Origin: Candidatus Nitrosopumilus sp.
Lineage (GTDB): Archaea > Thermoproteota > Nitrososphaeria > Nitrososphaerales > Nitrosopumilaceae
Length of the DNA stretch: 46,676 nucleotides
Assembly: GCA_029864335.1 (NCBI GenBank)
Contig: JAOTTS010000007.1
Coordinates: 1-46,676 of the forward strand
Reading direction: 5' to 3'
A program made the position numbers and the translations under genes. Under the pieces are notes generated by a model. The model did no database searches, was not told where the DNA came from, and saw only the letters and a program-made list of their open reading frames with translations. Numbering within the stretch: position 1 is the first letter of the stretch; each line of letters begins with the position of its first letter. This document shows positions 15,240 through 23,403 of this stretch, piece by piece.

Positions 15240-15311
15240 GTGAAGCAACCCGCAAGGCCTATTGTAGAAGTTAATGTGAATCATGAAATTGGAAAGGAAT
15301 GTTTCATATGA
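15240..15311 (+). CDS. possible leaderless 23-codon upstream frame before tspO
   Basis: A GTG at 15240 lies about 24 nt after the TATA box, exactly where a leaderless transcript would begin. It opens MKQPARPIVEVNVNHEIGKE-CFI and its TGA (15309-15311) overlaps the ATG of tspO at 15308. This arrangement could couple translation of tspO. It could also be just the untranslated leader. Confidence 0.35.
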   Translation: MKQPARPIVEVNVNHEIGKECFI

Positions 15312-15778
15312 TAATCAAAAGCACTCCCAAACTCATTATTTCCTTGATAATACCTCAGTTGGCGGGAGCGATTGGTTCTCTTTTTACTATGGATTCCATT
15401 TCTTCTTGGTATACAACACTTGCAAAGCCAGAGTTTACACCGCCCAACTATGTCTTTGGGCCGGTGTGGATTACACTTTATTTTCTAATGGGGATCTCCT
15501 TGTATCTTGTCTGGACAAATAAGAGTCTGAAGTCCAGTACGCCGTTAATTATTTTCGCCGTGCAAATGTTTTTGAACGCTTTATGGTCAATTGTTTTCTT
15601 TGGGCTAGAGTCACCTATGTTTGGTCTCTTGATCATAGTTACACTGTGGGGCATGATAGCGCTAACGATTTTTTCGTTTTGGAAAATTTCAAAGCCTGCA
15701 GCGTATATGCTATTACCTTACATTGCTTGGGTAAGCATAGCTACTTATCTTAATTATGGCATATGGACTTTGAATTAA
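15308..15778 (+). CDS. tspO: TspO/MBR family tryptophan-rich sensory protein
   Basis: A five-helix membrane protein that binds porphyrins and related ligands. Family features are the segment SISSWYTTLAKPEFTPPNYV with FGPVWITLYFLMGISLYLVW, and the tryptophans in FLNALWSIVFFGLESPMFGL. About 156 residues, the usual length. I prefer ATG 15308, which has GGAAAGGA about 8 nt upstream; ATG 15299 would add three residues. Its promoter carries the paired operator (site C) shared with three other transcripts nearby, so it probably belongs to a small stress-type regulon. Confidence 0.9.
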   Translation: MIIKSTPKLIISLIIPQLAGAIGSLFTMDSISSWYTTLAKPEFTPPNYVFGPVWITLYFLMGISLYLVWTNKSLKSSTPLIIFAVQMFLNALWSIVFFGLESPMFGLLIIVTLWGMIALTIFSFWKISKPAAYMLLPYIAWVSIATYLNYGIWTLN

Positions 15779-15875
15779 ATTGAAGATGACAAAGTATTCA
15801 TTTTTTAATGGTATAGTTATTCTTCAACAGTGAATATTTTTGAACTTGCATAGGTTCTTTTAAGCAATCAATCAT

Positions 15876-15946
15876 CATCCACGTTACGATTCCAATAGTT
15901 CCACGTGGGTGCGATTTTAACATTACTAACTAAACCCCATTCACGT
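15876..15946. repeat. hairpin element, copy 1 (with two alternative pairings)
   Basis: ACGTGGGTG (15903-15911) can pair with CATTCACGT (15938-15946) or with the upstream CATCCACGT (15876-15884), so two stems exclude each other. The part from 15902 to 15946 resembles 30866-30911 in both stem and loop. It lies in the gap between the convergent tspO and hemerythrin genes. Nothing else was seen between 15779 and 15988. Confidence 0.55.
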
Positions 15947-15988
15947 TTGTTAGACAGTTGCTAGTTTTAGAAAATAATGGATTTCTCA

Positions 15989-16534
15989 TTATTTGATGAG
16001 ATACCAATCCCTTGATTCCAGCCAATCAATCTCTGCGATCATCTCATCGACTTTTTTTACTATTGCAAATACTGACTTGTACTCATCATACATGTCTGTC
16101 TCCTCTTCTTTTGTCAATACATCTGCCTCTGCATCATCAAAAAACTTGTTTTCTTTGTGTAAGTGATCTTTTAGAAATACTCCATATGCGTTGAGATACC
16201 GTGAAACAGGCTCCCTTTCATCAGATCCGTCTTTCCATAGTTTCAGATGGCGGGATATCTGTCGCGCAACATTTCTGCCGAACTCATGCTCTACGAGAAA
16301 CTTGCGAATCTCTTCTTTTAGTGATTCATGGCTTGCAACGCATGGAAAATAGGAATCCTCTTCTCTGGAATGGTGGATGGTGTCTACAAACTCTGATATT
16401 ATTATGGTAATTTTTGTTAAATCGGAAAACGGTATTTCTGTACCTTTTTTCAATTCCTCTGAACACCTGAATGCTATTTTTTCCAGTCTTTTTACCTGAT
16501 CATGATCAGCACGTAGTTGATTTGTTGCACTCAT
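15989..16534 (-). CDS. hemerythrin HHE domain protein
   Basis: A 181-residue four-helix protein that may bind a di-iron centre. Metal-ligand pattern: ADHDQVKRLE near residue 10, HHSREEDSYFP near residue 55, VEHEFGRNVARQI near residue 83 and DHLHKENKFFDDAEADVL near residue 120. Such proteins sense or carry oxygen, nitric oxide or iron in the cytoplasm. It lies 15 nt downstream of the 79-residue gene at 16550 and is very likely cotranscribed with it. Confidence 0.85.
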   Translation of the reverse strand: MSATNQLRADHDQVKRLEKIAFRCSEELKKGTEIPFSDLTKITIIISEFVDTIHHSREEDSYFPCVASHESLKEEIRKFLVEHEFGRNVARQISRHLKLWKDGSDEREPVSRYLNAYGVFLKDHLHKENKFFDDAEADVLTKEEETDMYDEYKSVFAIVKKVDEMIAEIDWLESRDWYLIK

Positions 16535-16549
16535 TTTGATATTCTCCAG

Positions 16550-16789
16550 TTATTTTGATGCTAAAAACTCTCTGAGAATCTCAGATGCCCCCGAAGTATC
16601 ACATGTCTCCAATCTGTCAAGCAGGTATGAATCATCTTCAATCTGCTTCATCTTTTCTTTGAGATGACGATATTTTTCTGCGTCTTCTTGATCCTTTACT
16701 ATTTGATCTAAATCCTCAGATGTCATCTTGTTTTCTTTAAATCTTGATTCCAATTCATCTTTTGTTAATTTCACAACGGGTCTAGACAT
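16550..16789 (-). CDS. small charged helical protein (79 aa)
   Basis: Not recognised. MSRPVVKLTKDELESRFKEN opens a fully helical, probably coiled-coil protein rich in Lys and Glu; DLDQIVKDQEDAEKYRHLKE and a C-terminal helix SGASEILREFLASK follow. It precedes the hemerythrin gene by 15 nt, so an operon and a shared role in oxygen or iron handling are inferred. Confidence 0.65.
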   Translation of the reverse strand: MSRPVVKLTKDELESRFKENKMTSEDLDQIVKDQEDAEKYRHLKEKMKQIEDDSYLLDRLETCDTSGASEILREFLASK

Positions 16790-16915
16790 TTCAAACTATT
16801 TAAAATTCCGATGAAAATGAGTTCATACTAGTTTTCATTTTCATTTCCATAGATTAATTTGGTTCAATTTCCTGCAGATTATGGCATGCCTTGATTTGAT
16901 TAATAAAAAGAGAGA

Positions 16916-17935
16916 TTATTTTGTAAGCACTAGGGAGTAGCTTACAGTGAACGGTGTCTCATTCATCGTATGAAGTCCAAAAGCATTTCCTGAGAATTGC
17001 GTGGAACCGGCTGCCTTTGCTGGAACCAAAGATAGTGCATAGTATGTTTCACCATCCGTAGTCCAACTTGGCAGACCAATTACCTGACCTTTAGTAAGAG
17101 GGCCTATCAAAGTCACAATTTGAATTGGCTCAGATGCATCATATGTTAAATGTCCTGAATATGCTTGGTCTCTAGGTGGTAACAGCAATGCAAGCTGATG
17201 TGATTCATGTCCAATTCCAGGATCCTGTACAGAAGTAATTGTCTTTACAATAATTTTTTCACCACGTGGTTGTTCTGTATATGTCACAGAATAGCTAACA
17301 GTGAACGGTTCAGAATTCATTGTGTGTACTGCTATTGCATTTCCTGAGAATTGCCATACGCCTGCAGAGGTTTCTTTATCGACAAATGTTAAACCAAATT
17401 TTGTTTTTCCATCAGTACTCCAAGTTGCTTGTCCTTTAGCCATACCTGCTTTTAGTGGCCCATGTAATGCTACAAGCTGAATATTTTCAGATGCAGTATA
17501 TGTAAGATGACCACGGTAAGTATTTTCACTAGGTGGCAGTATTATGGCAAGCTGATGTGATTCATGTCCTTGTCCAGGATCTTGTACTGACGTTAAAACA
17601 CCAGTAACAGTCTTTGGAACTTTAAGGGTTGCAACTGCTTTAGCTGCTTCCATTGTTTCAGATTTTGCGTCTTTCTTTGGTACCTCTTTAGCTTTTTCAG
17701 CAGCTTCTGTTTTCTTTTCAGTTTTTACTTCTTTCTTCTTTTCCTCAGTTTTTACTTCTTTTGGAATTTCAGAACAAAGTCTATCGCCACAAACCTGTTT
17801 TGAATTAATTGGACTGACTGGAGTACCTTTACTCTTTAGTGCATCAGCAGATTGAATTAATCCCATAGGTCCTGCAATAGTTCCTGTTAAGAGAACAGCA
17901 ACTGTAAAAATTGCCAGAAGTGTTGTTTTAGTCAT
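16916..17935 (-). CDS. secreted protein with two homologous beta domains
   Basis: A signal peptide (MTKTTLLAIFTVAVLLTGTI) is followed by the motif NSKQVCGDRLCSE, a Lys/Glu-rich linker (about residues 60-105) and two repeats of about 105 residues. Both contain TSVQDPG-GHESHQLA-LLPP, GHLTY-ASE-IQ and FSGNA-HTMN-PFTVSYS. The linker suggests an exposed cell-surface protein. The VCGDRLCSE motif recurs after the signal peptide of the multicopper oxidase at 34346-35605. The function is unknown; the repeated HESHQLA and HTMN segments could bind metal. The ATG is well placed for a signal peptide. Confidence 0.78.
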   Translation of the reverse strand: MTKTTLLAIFTVAVLLTGTIAGPMGLIQSADALKSKGTPVSPINSKQVCGDRLCSEIPKEVKTEEKKKEVKTEKKTEAAEKAKEVPKKDAKSETMEAAKAVATLKVPKTVTGVLTSVQDPGQGHESHQLAIILPPSENTYRGHLTYTASENIQLVALHGPLKAGMAKGQATWSTDGKTKFGLTFVDKETSAGVWQFSGNAIAVHTMNSEPFTVSYSVTYTEQPRGEKIIVKTITSVQDPGIGHESHQLALLLPPRDQAYSGHLTYDASEPIQIVTLIGPLTKGQVIGLPSWTTDGETYYALSLVPAKAAGSTQFSGNAFGLHTMNETPFTVSYSLVLTK

Positions 17936-17970
17936 TATGATTCACTTTTGTTAGGAACAATTAAGTCTAA

Positions 17971-18126
17971 TTACTTGAGCTCCTCAAGCAGTTCTTCATC
18001 CTTTTTGAAGATCCATGTCAAACCGATCAAATCCATAGCAAGAACACTGGTCGAGAAGGGCTTTTTGGACTCGCTTCCAAGCGTTCCAGACTGCGGACCC
18101 TGAACATCCATTGTGATTTGATTCAT
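17971..18126 (-). CDS. small protein of 51 residues
   Basis: MNQITMDVQGPQSGTLGSES leads to a short hydrophobic part (TSVLAMDLIGLTWIFKK) and an acidic end (DEELLEELK). It may attach to the membrane weakly. It precedes the secreted repeat protein by 35 nt on the same strand and may be cotranscribed with it. Not recognised. Confidence 0.5.
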   Translation of the reverse strand: MNQITMDVQGPQSGTLGSESKKPFSTSVLAMDLIGLTWIFKKDEELLEELK

Positions 18127-18240
18127 GAAAATGATAGATGTAAAGTAGTTATTTACACAGATGAAAATTGCTCAGAATTAAGAACAGATTAACCAGTTGA
18201 CTTTGTTCTGAATCAAATCAAAATAATACATCCTTAATAT

Positions 18241-18265
18241 GAAATTCATCATTTACTTAATCAGT
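18241..18265 (+). promoter_or_regulatory. 25-nt element, second copy (see 745-769)
   Basis: Matches 745-769 at 23 of 25 positions. A TACTTAAT at 18253-18260 could act as a TATA box for a rightward transcript starting near 18285, where only a 13-codon frame (18292-18333) is open. Confidence 0.4.
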
Positions 18266-18444
18266 GCGACATAGACAAGCATGTCATAGTGATGCCTTCG
18301 TATCCAGACAGCACGGTCTCAATGACGCACTAATTTTATTAATCTAAATCATTGTTAGTCATAAAAAAATCAAAAACATCATAAAACATTTTACAACTTG
18401 ATTGGATGCAAGATTCCATGTCATAAGATCTTCTGATGTTCTGC

Positions 18445-18588
18445 ATGAAAGAAAAGGTTTTGAATATGACTCCCAATGAAAGAAAGAAACTAGGAATTAA
18501 CAAATCAACATTATGGTATATGAAGAAGAATTTGTCTGAGGGGAAAACTCCTAAAATTTATGAGAAGATTCTTTTAAAAATTCAATAG
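18445..18588 (+). pseudogene. possible C-terminal fragment of a Cas1-like protein
   Basis: The frame reads MTPNERKKLGINKSTLWYMK then KNLSEGKTPKIYEKILLKIQ and stops. This KLGIN-KSTLWYMKK-LSEGK-KIY pattern resembles the end of some archaeal Cas1 proteins; I recall the pattern but cannot confirm it. The frame begins after a TAA at about 18425 and the remaining roughly 280 residues of a Cas1 are absent. No CRISPR repeats were seen. It may instead be an unrelated small DNA-binding peptide. The rest of the gap from 18127 to 18733 holds no recognisable gene. Confidence 0.35.
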
Positions 18589-18733
18589 AATTGTGCCTAT
18601 TTTGAGAATATTTTAATGAAATAATTGTAATAGCATTAAACTGATTTATCAAATCTCTATGAGAGAACTAAAAATGATCCAAAATAGTATCTGAAACTAT
18701 AAAGACCCGGCTTGAAAGTTTAACCGATAATCG

Positions 18734-19426
18734 TTATTCAAACAATCGTGACTGTGAACCTAACTGTGCCTTAAACTCTCTTTTAATGACTTCTGTAGTT
18801 GCATTTTTCATTACTTCTTTAGCTTTATTCATCACATTTTCACCGCCCCTGCTTCTAGTGATTAGTATTAGATCATAGAGTTTACTGTCTCCTTGTTTGT
18901 ATACTCCAACATCAACAGCAAATTTTGTTGAATTTGATTGGATTTTATCTAAATAATATTTCAACAATTTCGGTCCTAAATTATTTACATTTAATCGATT
19001 ATCTCTAATTTCCTTCCATCCATCATCTCCAAAAAAATCGTTCAGATTTTCTTCATGTTCAGATTTTTTCTTTGAAGTGGATACATTATGAGCAATTCCC
19101 TGTGTGTAGAAATTAAAAATGATGTCAATTCCAACTTCTTTAATCAATTTTTCCATTAATTTCCATTTTATTGGTACATAACCATCAGGATCTATTAGTA
19201 CTAAAATTGCCACTTGATATTGTCTCATTTTAAGTATTTTTTCAACAGCTTTTTCAAATTCTAATTTCTGAGAAGTGTATTCTTTTCCGTGTAGTCTAGT
19301 TTTACATTTAGCTAATCTGGAATTTAATGCTTCAATGTTACTGGAATTACTTTCAGAAAAAATACAGTCTGTATATCCTAATTCTGATGCATTTAATGCT
19401 CCAATAAGAGATGACCCTGAAAACAT
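18734..19426 (-). pseudogene. tcmP: three-Cys-motif partner protein TcmP, N-terminus missing
   Basis: The readable part matches the TcmP family: GSSLIGALNASELGYTDCIF at the start, then ILVLIDPDGYVPIKWKLMEK and IDIIFNFYTQGIAHN. The family usually has another 80-100 residues before this, with a segment like DxFAGPG; that part is absent. The open frame does extend to 19507, but the extra residues (FARYVLGFLSGPLSLLRGFF) are the complement of the neighbouring rightward gene. The junction near 19426 therefore looks like a recombination or deletion edge. TcmP proteins occur in mobile or defence settings with three-Cys-motif partners, none of which is seen here. Confidence 0.6.
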
Positions 19427-19499
19427 CTTTGCTGGAAAAAAACCTCGCAGTAGAGAAAGGGGACCAGACAAGAAACCCAGGACATACCGTGCAAACAGC

Positions 19500-19706
19500 A
19501 TGAACAATTTGGCACAATTTAATCAGAGACCTGAAGAGTTTGTAAAATATCTTAACGATGAAAAAGGAGTTGACATTACTGGAAATTCTGGAATCGTAAA
19601 GGCCTTCTTGATTTTTGGTGGAGTGATGATTGCAATCTTTGGTGGATTGTGGTTGTATAATCACTACAAAGATGGAAATGACAACAGCACAGAAAACAGA
19701 CACTGA
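19500..19706 (+). CDS. single-helix membrane protein (68 aa), possibly 5'-truncated
   Basis: MNNLAQFNQRPEEFVKYLND is followed by GIVKAFLIFGGVMIAIFGGL, one membrane helix, and a polar tail. The same frame is open upstream and reads DDPENIFAGKKPRSRERGPD and KKPRTYRANS, a very basic stretch that also looks coding, so the real start may have been lost at the TcmP junction near 19426. It is directly upstream of the array of TCGG boxes. Not recognised. Confidence 0.5.
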   Translation: MNNLAQFNQRPEEFVKYLNDEKGVDITGNSGIVKAFLIFGGVMIAIFGGLWLYNHYKDGNDNSTENRH

Positions 19707-19750
19707 TGTTAGAAGAGCAGTTGTAACGGACTGCTTTTCTGATATTTTTT

Positions 19751-19968
19751 ATCAATTCGGTGGAATGAATTATCAGTTCGGTAATTCATTATCAGTTCGG
19801 TAATTCATTATCAATTCGGAGATAGCAAATATCAGTTCGGTATCAATTCGGTTGAAGTAATTATCTTTTCGGTATCAATTCGGAGATATAATTTATCAGT
19901 TCGGTAAAATATTCCGAGAGTTTCCGATAGGTTGATCGATTATTTCTATCAGTTCGGTATCAATTCGG
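19751..19968 (+). repeat. array of eleven ATCARTTCGG boxes
   Basis: Boxes begin at 19751, 19772, 19791, 19810, 19831, 19842, 19863, 19874, 19895, 19948 and 19959. Nine of the ten steps are 11, 19 or 21 bp and one is 53, so most boxes lie on about the same helix face. The one imperfect box is ATCTTTTCGG at 19863. Short TTCCGA sequences in opposite orientation lie at 19911-19927 and near 19976. Boxes are usually preceded by T and often followed by T or A. There is no unique spacer as in CRISPR. The array ends about 140 bp before the dsbA-like gene at 20112. Confidence 0.88.
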
Positions 19969-20111
19969 GGATTTTTCCGAAACTATCGAAAAATCCTGAT
20001 AAAAAATCTGATCGCAATTGGTAGTTTCTCAATAATATATCGGAGAGCAACTGTATGTAATTCGCCTCTTTTTGGATAAATTCTTTTAATGTCAGCAACA
20101 CAACCGATGAC

Positions 20112-20816
20112 ATGAGAAAGAGAAGCAAAAAGACAAAACCTTCTGAAACCCCAAAAACCAAGTTCATAATAATTGGAATTGTTGTGGCAGTGATTGTTGC
20201 AGGGATTGCGGCAATATCTATGAATCCTGATTCAATCAAGGCAGACAATCCTAGAGCCACCAAACTGTCCTTGGATACAAGAAGTGGTTCACCCGTTCTC
20301 GGGGATGCGTCTTCACCTGTCACCATTGTGGAATTTGGCGACTATCAATGCCCCTTTTGCAAGAGATGGAATGAGACTACCAAGCCTGCAATAGAGAGTA
20401 ACCTGATTGAGACTGGCAAGGCAAGCCTCATCTACGTGGACTTTCCAATTATTGGCTCAGACTCTATAACCATCCATGCCGGAAGCTATTGTGCCGCAGA
20501 GCAGGGACTGTACTGGGAGTACCATGATTTTGCCTATGCAAATCAGGGCCATGAAAACGATGGCTGGGCAAATTCAGAAAATCTAAAGTTGTTGGTATCT
20601 GGAATTGACGGTCTTGATGCAGATTCATTCAATGAATGCCTTGACTCTAAAAAATACGAGCAGCGTGTAAAGGACAACAAAAAGATTGCATCAGGTGCAG
20701 GAGTACGTTCCACTCCGTCATTTATCGTAATACCTCAAGAGGGACAAGCTGAAATGATAACAGGCGCACAACCATATGGTGCATTCAAGACACTCATTGA
20801 TGAAATGACCAGATAA
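20112..20816 (+). CDS. DsbA-like thiol oxidoreductase, membrane anchored
   Basis: A 234-residue protein. A basic N-terminus and one membrane helix (FIIIGIVVAVIVAGIAAISM) are followed by a DsbA/Com1-type thioredoxin domain with the active site Cys80-Pro-Phe-Cys83 in VEFGDYQCPFCKRW. The cis-proline segment is GVRSTPSFIVIPQ. It would form or shuffle disulfides in outer-face proteins. The protein at 45552-46262 is a close paralogue with the same layout. The TCGG array upstream suggests special control of this copy. The ATG at 20112 suits the anchor. Confidence 0.9.
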   Translation: MRKRSKKTKPSETPKTKFIIIGIVVAVIVAGIAAISMNPDSIKADNPRATKLSLDTRSGSPVLGDASSPVTIVEFGDYQCPFCKRWNETTKPAIESNLIETGKASLIYVDFPIIGSDSITIHAGSYCAAEQGLYWEYHDFAYANQGHENDGWANSENLKLLVSGIDGLDADSFNECLDSKKYEQRVKDNKKIASGAGVRSTPSFIVIPQEGQAEMITGAQPYGAFKTLIDEMTR

Positions 20817-20836
20817 GATTAATTTCTAATATATCT

Positions 20837-20983
20837 TCAAATCACCTCAATTACTTTTACTAGAAGAAACAACTGATAATTTCTACGCGTTGCTTTAATA
20901 CAAAAAACAATCACTCCAATCAGATAGGAATGGGGCTTCTTCCCGACCGGTGCCTCACAACCGTCTGTTCTTTTCTTTGACAT
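20837..20983 (-). CDS. possible small protein (48 aa)
   Basis: MSKKRTDGCEAPVGKKPHSY leads to LIGVIVFCIKATRRNYQLFL. A single hydrophobic stretch lies in the middle. No promoter or ribosome-binding site supports it, and the higher G+C around 20930-20980 might equally mark a structured RNA. Nothing else was seen between 20817 and 21113. Confidence 0.25.
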   Translation of the reverse strand: MSKKRTDGCEAPVGKKPHSYLIGVIVFCIKATRRNYQLFLLVKVIEVI

Positions 20984-21113
20984 GTACACGGTAATCACAC
21001 ATCATAACGTGGTCACAAAATCAAGGCAGATCTGCTGCCATTTGCATTATTTTAACGACCAGATGTGAAGATACAGAAATGTTTAGCTAGTACAAGATTG
21101 CAGATGACAATCC

Positions 21114-22025
21114 ATGCCACAAGAACATGACCAAACACGATTAGGGTATGTATTTGCAATATTGGCTGCCGTCATGTTTGGTTCTGTGTCTGTTGTGGCA
21201 AAGCCGCTTGTATCCACAATTGATCCTGTTTTGCTTGCATCCATGGTGTATGTCATATCTGCCATTGCCTTGAGTCCTTTTGCACAAAAGAAAAAGAAAA
21301 GTCTTGCAAGAAGAGATCTTTTGCTGGTTTTTTCAATAGCAATCTGCGGCGCGGTCGTTGCACCAAGTTTGTATTTTGTCGGGTTGACGCATGCAAGTGC
21401 ATCAGATGCCGCCCTGATTGCCAATGGCGAGGTCTTCTTTTCTGTTTTGCTTGCAGTGATGTTTTTCAAAGAGAGATTAAAGATGACAGGAGTAATTGCC
21501 GTTCTGTTAGTTCTAGCCGGTATGATAATTATCACTACAAATCTGGATTTTACAACTTTTACCTTGCAACAAATACACTACAAGGACATACTGCTGATTT
21601 TATCCATGTTATTTTGGGCACTTGACAACAATCTCAGCAGATACTTGGCCCAAAAAATGGATGTTGCAAACATTGTCCAGATAAAGTCTGCAATGGGAGG
21701 AGTGATGCTGTTTGTAATTTCATTATTGGTGTTTAGAGTGGATATCAACATTGAGGCAGATCAGATAATTTCAATTTTGTTACTTGGTACTGTCGGTTTT
21801 GCAGCATCGCTTTATTTTTTCTTGCAGGGATTAAAGAGGATAGGAACGGTCAGAACCATAACCCTATTTTCAATGTCATCGGTATTTGGCCTTGTCGCAT
21901 CTTTTGTTTTTTTGGCAGAGCAGATTGGCTGGCATCATATAGTGGCAGCAGGAATTATGATACTGGGGGTTTATCTTGTGAGCAGAAAGGAATCCGTAAT
22001 CAGTCCTGCATCGATTTCAAAGTAA
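21114..22025 (+). CDS. EamA/DMT family transporter
   Basis: A 303-residue protein with about 10 hydrophobic helices arranged as two EamA repeats (about residues 10-140 and 155-290). Family features are YVFAILAAVMFGSVSVVAKP at the start, ALIANGEVFFSVLLAVMFFK closing repeat 1, and MSSVFGLVASFVFLAEQI with GVYLVSRKE closing repeat 2. Probably exports an amino acid or other metabolite; the substrate is unknown. The ATG at 21114 follows a polar start (MPQEHDQTRLG). It stands alone. Confidence 0.88.
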   Translation: MPQEHDQTRLGYVFAILAAVMFGSVSVVAKPLVSTIDPVLLASMVYVISAIALSPFAQKKKKSLARRDLLLVFSIAICGAVVAPSLYFVGLTHASASDAALIANGEVFFSVLLAVMFFKERLKMTGVIAVLLVLAGMIIITTNLDFTTFTLQQIHYKDILLILSMLFWALDNNLSRYLAQKMDVANIVQIKSAMGGVMLFVISLLVFRVDINIEADQIISILLLGTVGFAASLYFFLQGLKRIGTVRTITLFSMSSVFGLVASFVFLAEQIGWHHIVAAGIMILGVYLVSRKESVISPASISK

Positions 22026-22129
22026 CTGCAATGGTACATAGTCATGTCTTATTGAAAGATATCAAAATCATCCCCCCCATCTCACCAAGTAATATCAAAA
22101 GGCACTATGCAACCAAGGCAAATCCAAGA

Positions 22130-22333
22130 TCATGGATTATTGCGGTATCTTTGCTTGTATTGATTGTTCTTGGGCTTGTTTCTTAGCATGTATCCACAAC
22201 AGGGACACCACAATCCCTCCCATTTTATGTAAATATCACATGTAGTACACCTCTTTGCACCCTGTTTGTACCACGAGTCCGTCCTCTTTCCCTTTGTAAC
22301 CTTGTATTTGTTACAGATGCCATTGCAAGTCAT
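22130..22333 (-). CDS. small zinc-ribbon protein
   Basis: A 67-residue protein with CNGIC near the start and AKRCTTCDIYIKWEGLWCPC-CG in the middle, then LRNKPK and a basic tail. The cysteine pattern (CxxC, then CPCCG) should hold one or two zinc ions. Two relatives lie at 13612-13800 (broken) and 24252-24431. The function is unknown; nucleic-acid binding is likely from the basic tail. It is convergent with the EamA gene. Confidence 0.7.
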   Translation of the reverse strand: MTCNGICNKYKVTKGKRTDSWYKQGAKRCTTCDIYIKWEGLWCPCCGYMLRNKPKNNQYKQRYRNNP

Positions 22334-22377
22334 CGATTCATATCACAATTGGGAAATTATGAATTTAATTAATCGGT

Positions 22378-23268
22378 TTATTCCTCTCTTGGGAGCTTGC
22401 CCTTCTCATCGAATTGGTCTTGAATATCTGATGTGGCATTGCCATATTGTATATTCAAATTCTTGTTAAAATTCATGATCTCATTTTGTGTAACCTTTGC
22501 TTTCTCTTGGAATATTTTCATAGCCTCAAAAGATGATTTACCTTCATCTAATGCGTTTTCCTTGGCGTCATGTGCCTCTTTTGTTAATTTTTCTGTAAAC
22601 AAGAATTGTTGCCAAAATATTCCCCTTATCGAACTATCCACATCTGCTATGAATCTGTAAAATGCATTTCTAGGACTATAATACTCCGTTCTTTTTTCAG
22701 AATCCTTCAAATCCTCTTGCAGTTTTGCTTCTGCTTGCATTCTTTGTTCGTCAATTTGATGTTGTTCTTTAGCAATTTCTTTTTTCTTTACTTCTTTTTC
22801 CTTTTGTTCTTCAAGCTGTTTGATCATTTTTGAAAAAGGATCAAGTTCGACATTTCCATCAGTTATTTTAGGTTGTAGGGGCGTTGTAATTTTTAATGGA
22901 TTTGTTGGCAGACTCTCTGATACTTGATATTTTATTTGAGCGTCTGTGAATCTGTTGTCTTTTTTTGCATAAACTGTAATGGTATACTCTCCTGTTTCTG
23001 CAGGGTTCATAGATGTAACATAGAATTGGCCTGTAGAATTAGTTGAAGTTTTTATTTTTTCAGAAGGAAAATTGACCTGAATTTGTACATCTGAAACAGG
23101 GTTTTTGTCCAACGTTAGTGCATGACCACTTACAAATGGGTACTGGCCTGCCTCAAATTCGGATAAACTGTTAATTGTAAACGTGAAATCATCTGTAGCC
23201 CATGCAGGATTGGCTAAAAACAAACCTAGCATGAATGAAAGTAATAACATGTAGGAAATTTTTAACAT
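22378..23268 (-). CDS. secreted protein with a shared GKLPR C-terminal domain
   Basis: A signal peptide (MLKISYMLLLSFMLGLFLAN) is followed by an Ig-like beta domain (about residues 25-115: FVSGHALTLDKNPVSDVQIQ), a long coiled coil (residues 140-190) and a helical C-terminal domain ending DIQDQFDEKGKLPREE. That last domain is related to the end of the protein at 23404-24033. The beta domain resembles carboxypeptidase regulatory or CNA-B type folds. It is probably a surface protein; the function is unknown. The neighbour at 23404 points the same way with a gap of 135 bp. Confidence 0.75.
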   Translation of the reverse strand: MLKISYMLLLSFMLGLFLANPAWATDDFTFTINSLSEFEAGQYPFVSGHALTLDKNPVSDVQIQVNFPSEKIKTSTNSTGQFYVTSMNPAETGEYTITVYAKKDNRFTDAQIKYQVSESLPTNPLKITTPLQPKITDGNVELDPFSKMIKQLEEQKEKEVKKKEIAKEQHQIDEQRMQAEAKLQEDLKDSEKRTEYYSPRNAFYRFIADVDSSIRGIFWQQFLFTEKLTKEAHDAKENALDEGKSSFEAMKIFQEKAKVTQNEIMNFNKNLNIQYGNATSDIQDQFDEKGKLPREE

Positions 23269-23403
23269 GAATTGGTTTAGAAAAAATGAAATTAATTCCC
23301 AATATCCAAAAATATGATCAATTTATTGTAAATTTATAGAGTCAGATTGATGATTGTATCAGGCAATAAAGTTGTGAAACATTATTTCTAAAAAAAGAAA
23401 TAG

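Noticed and set aside
19741-19970. CRISPR array reading of the TCGG boxes
   Set aside because: Boxes are only about 10 bp, steps vary (11, 19, 21, 53 bp) and there are no unique spacers of constant size.
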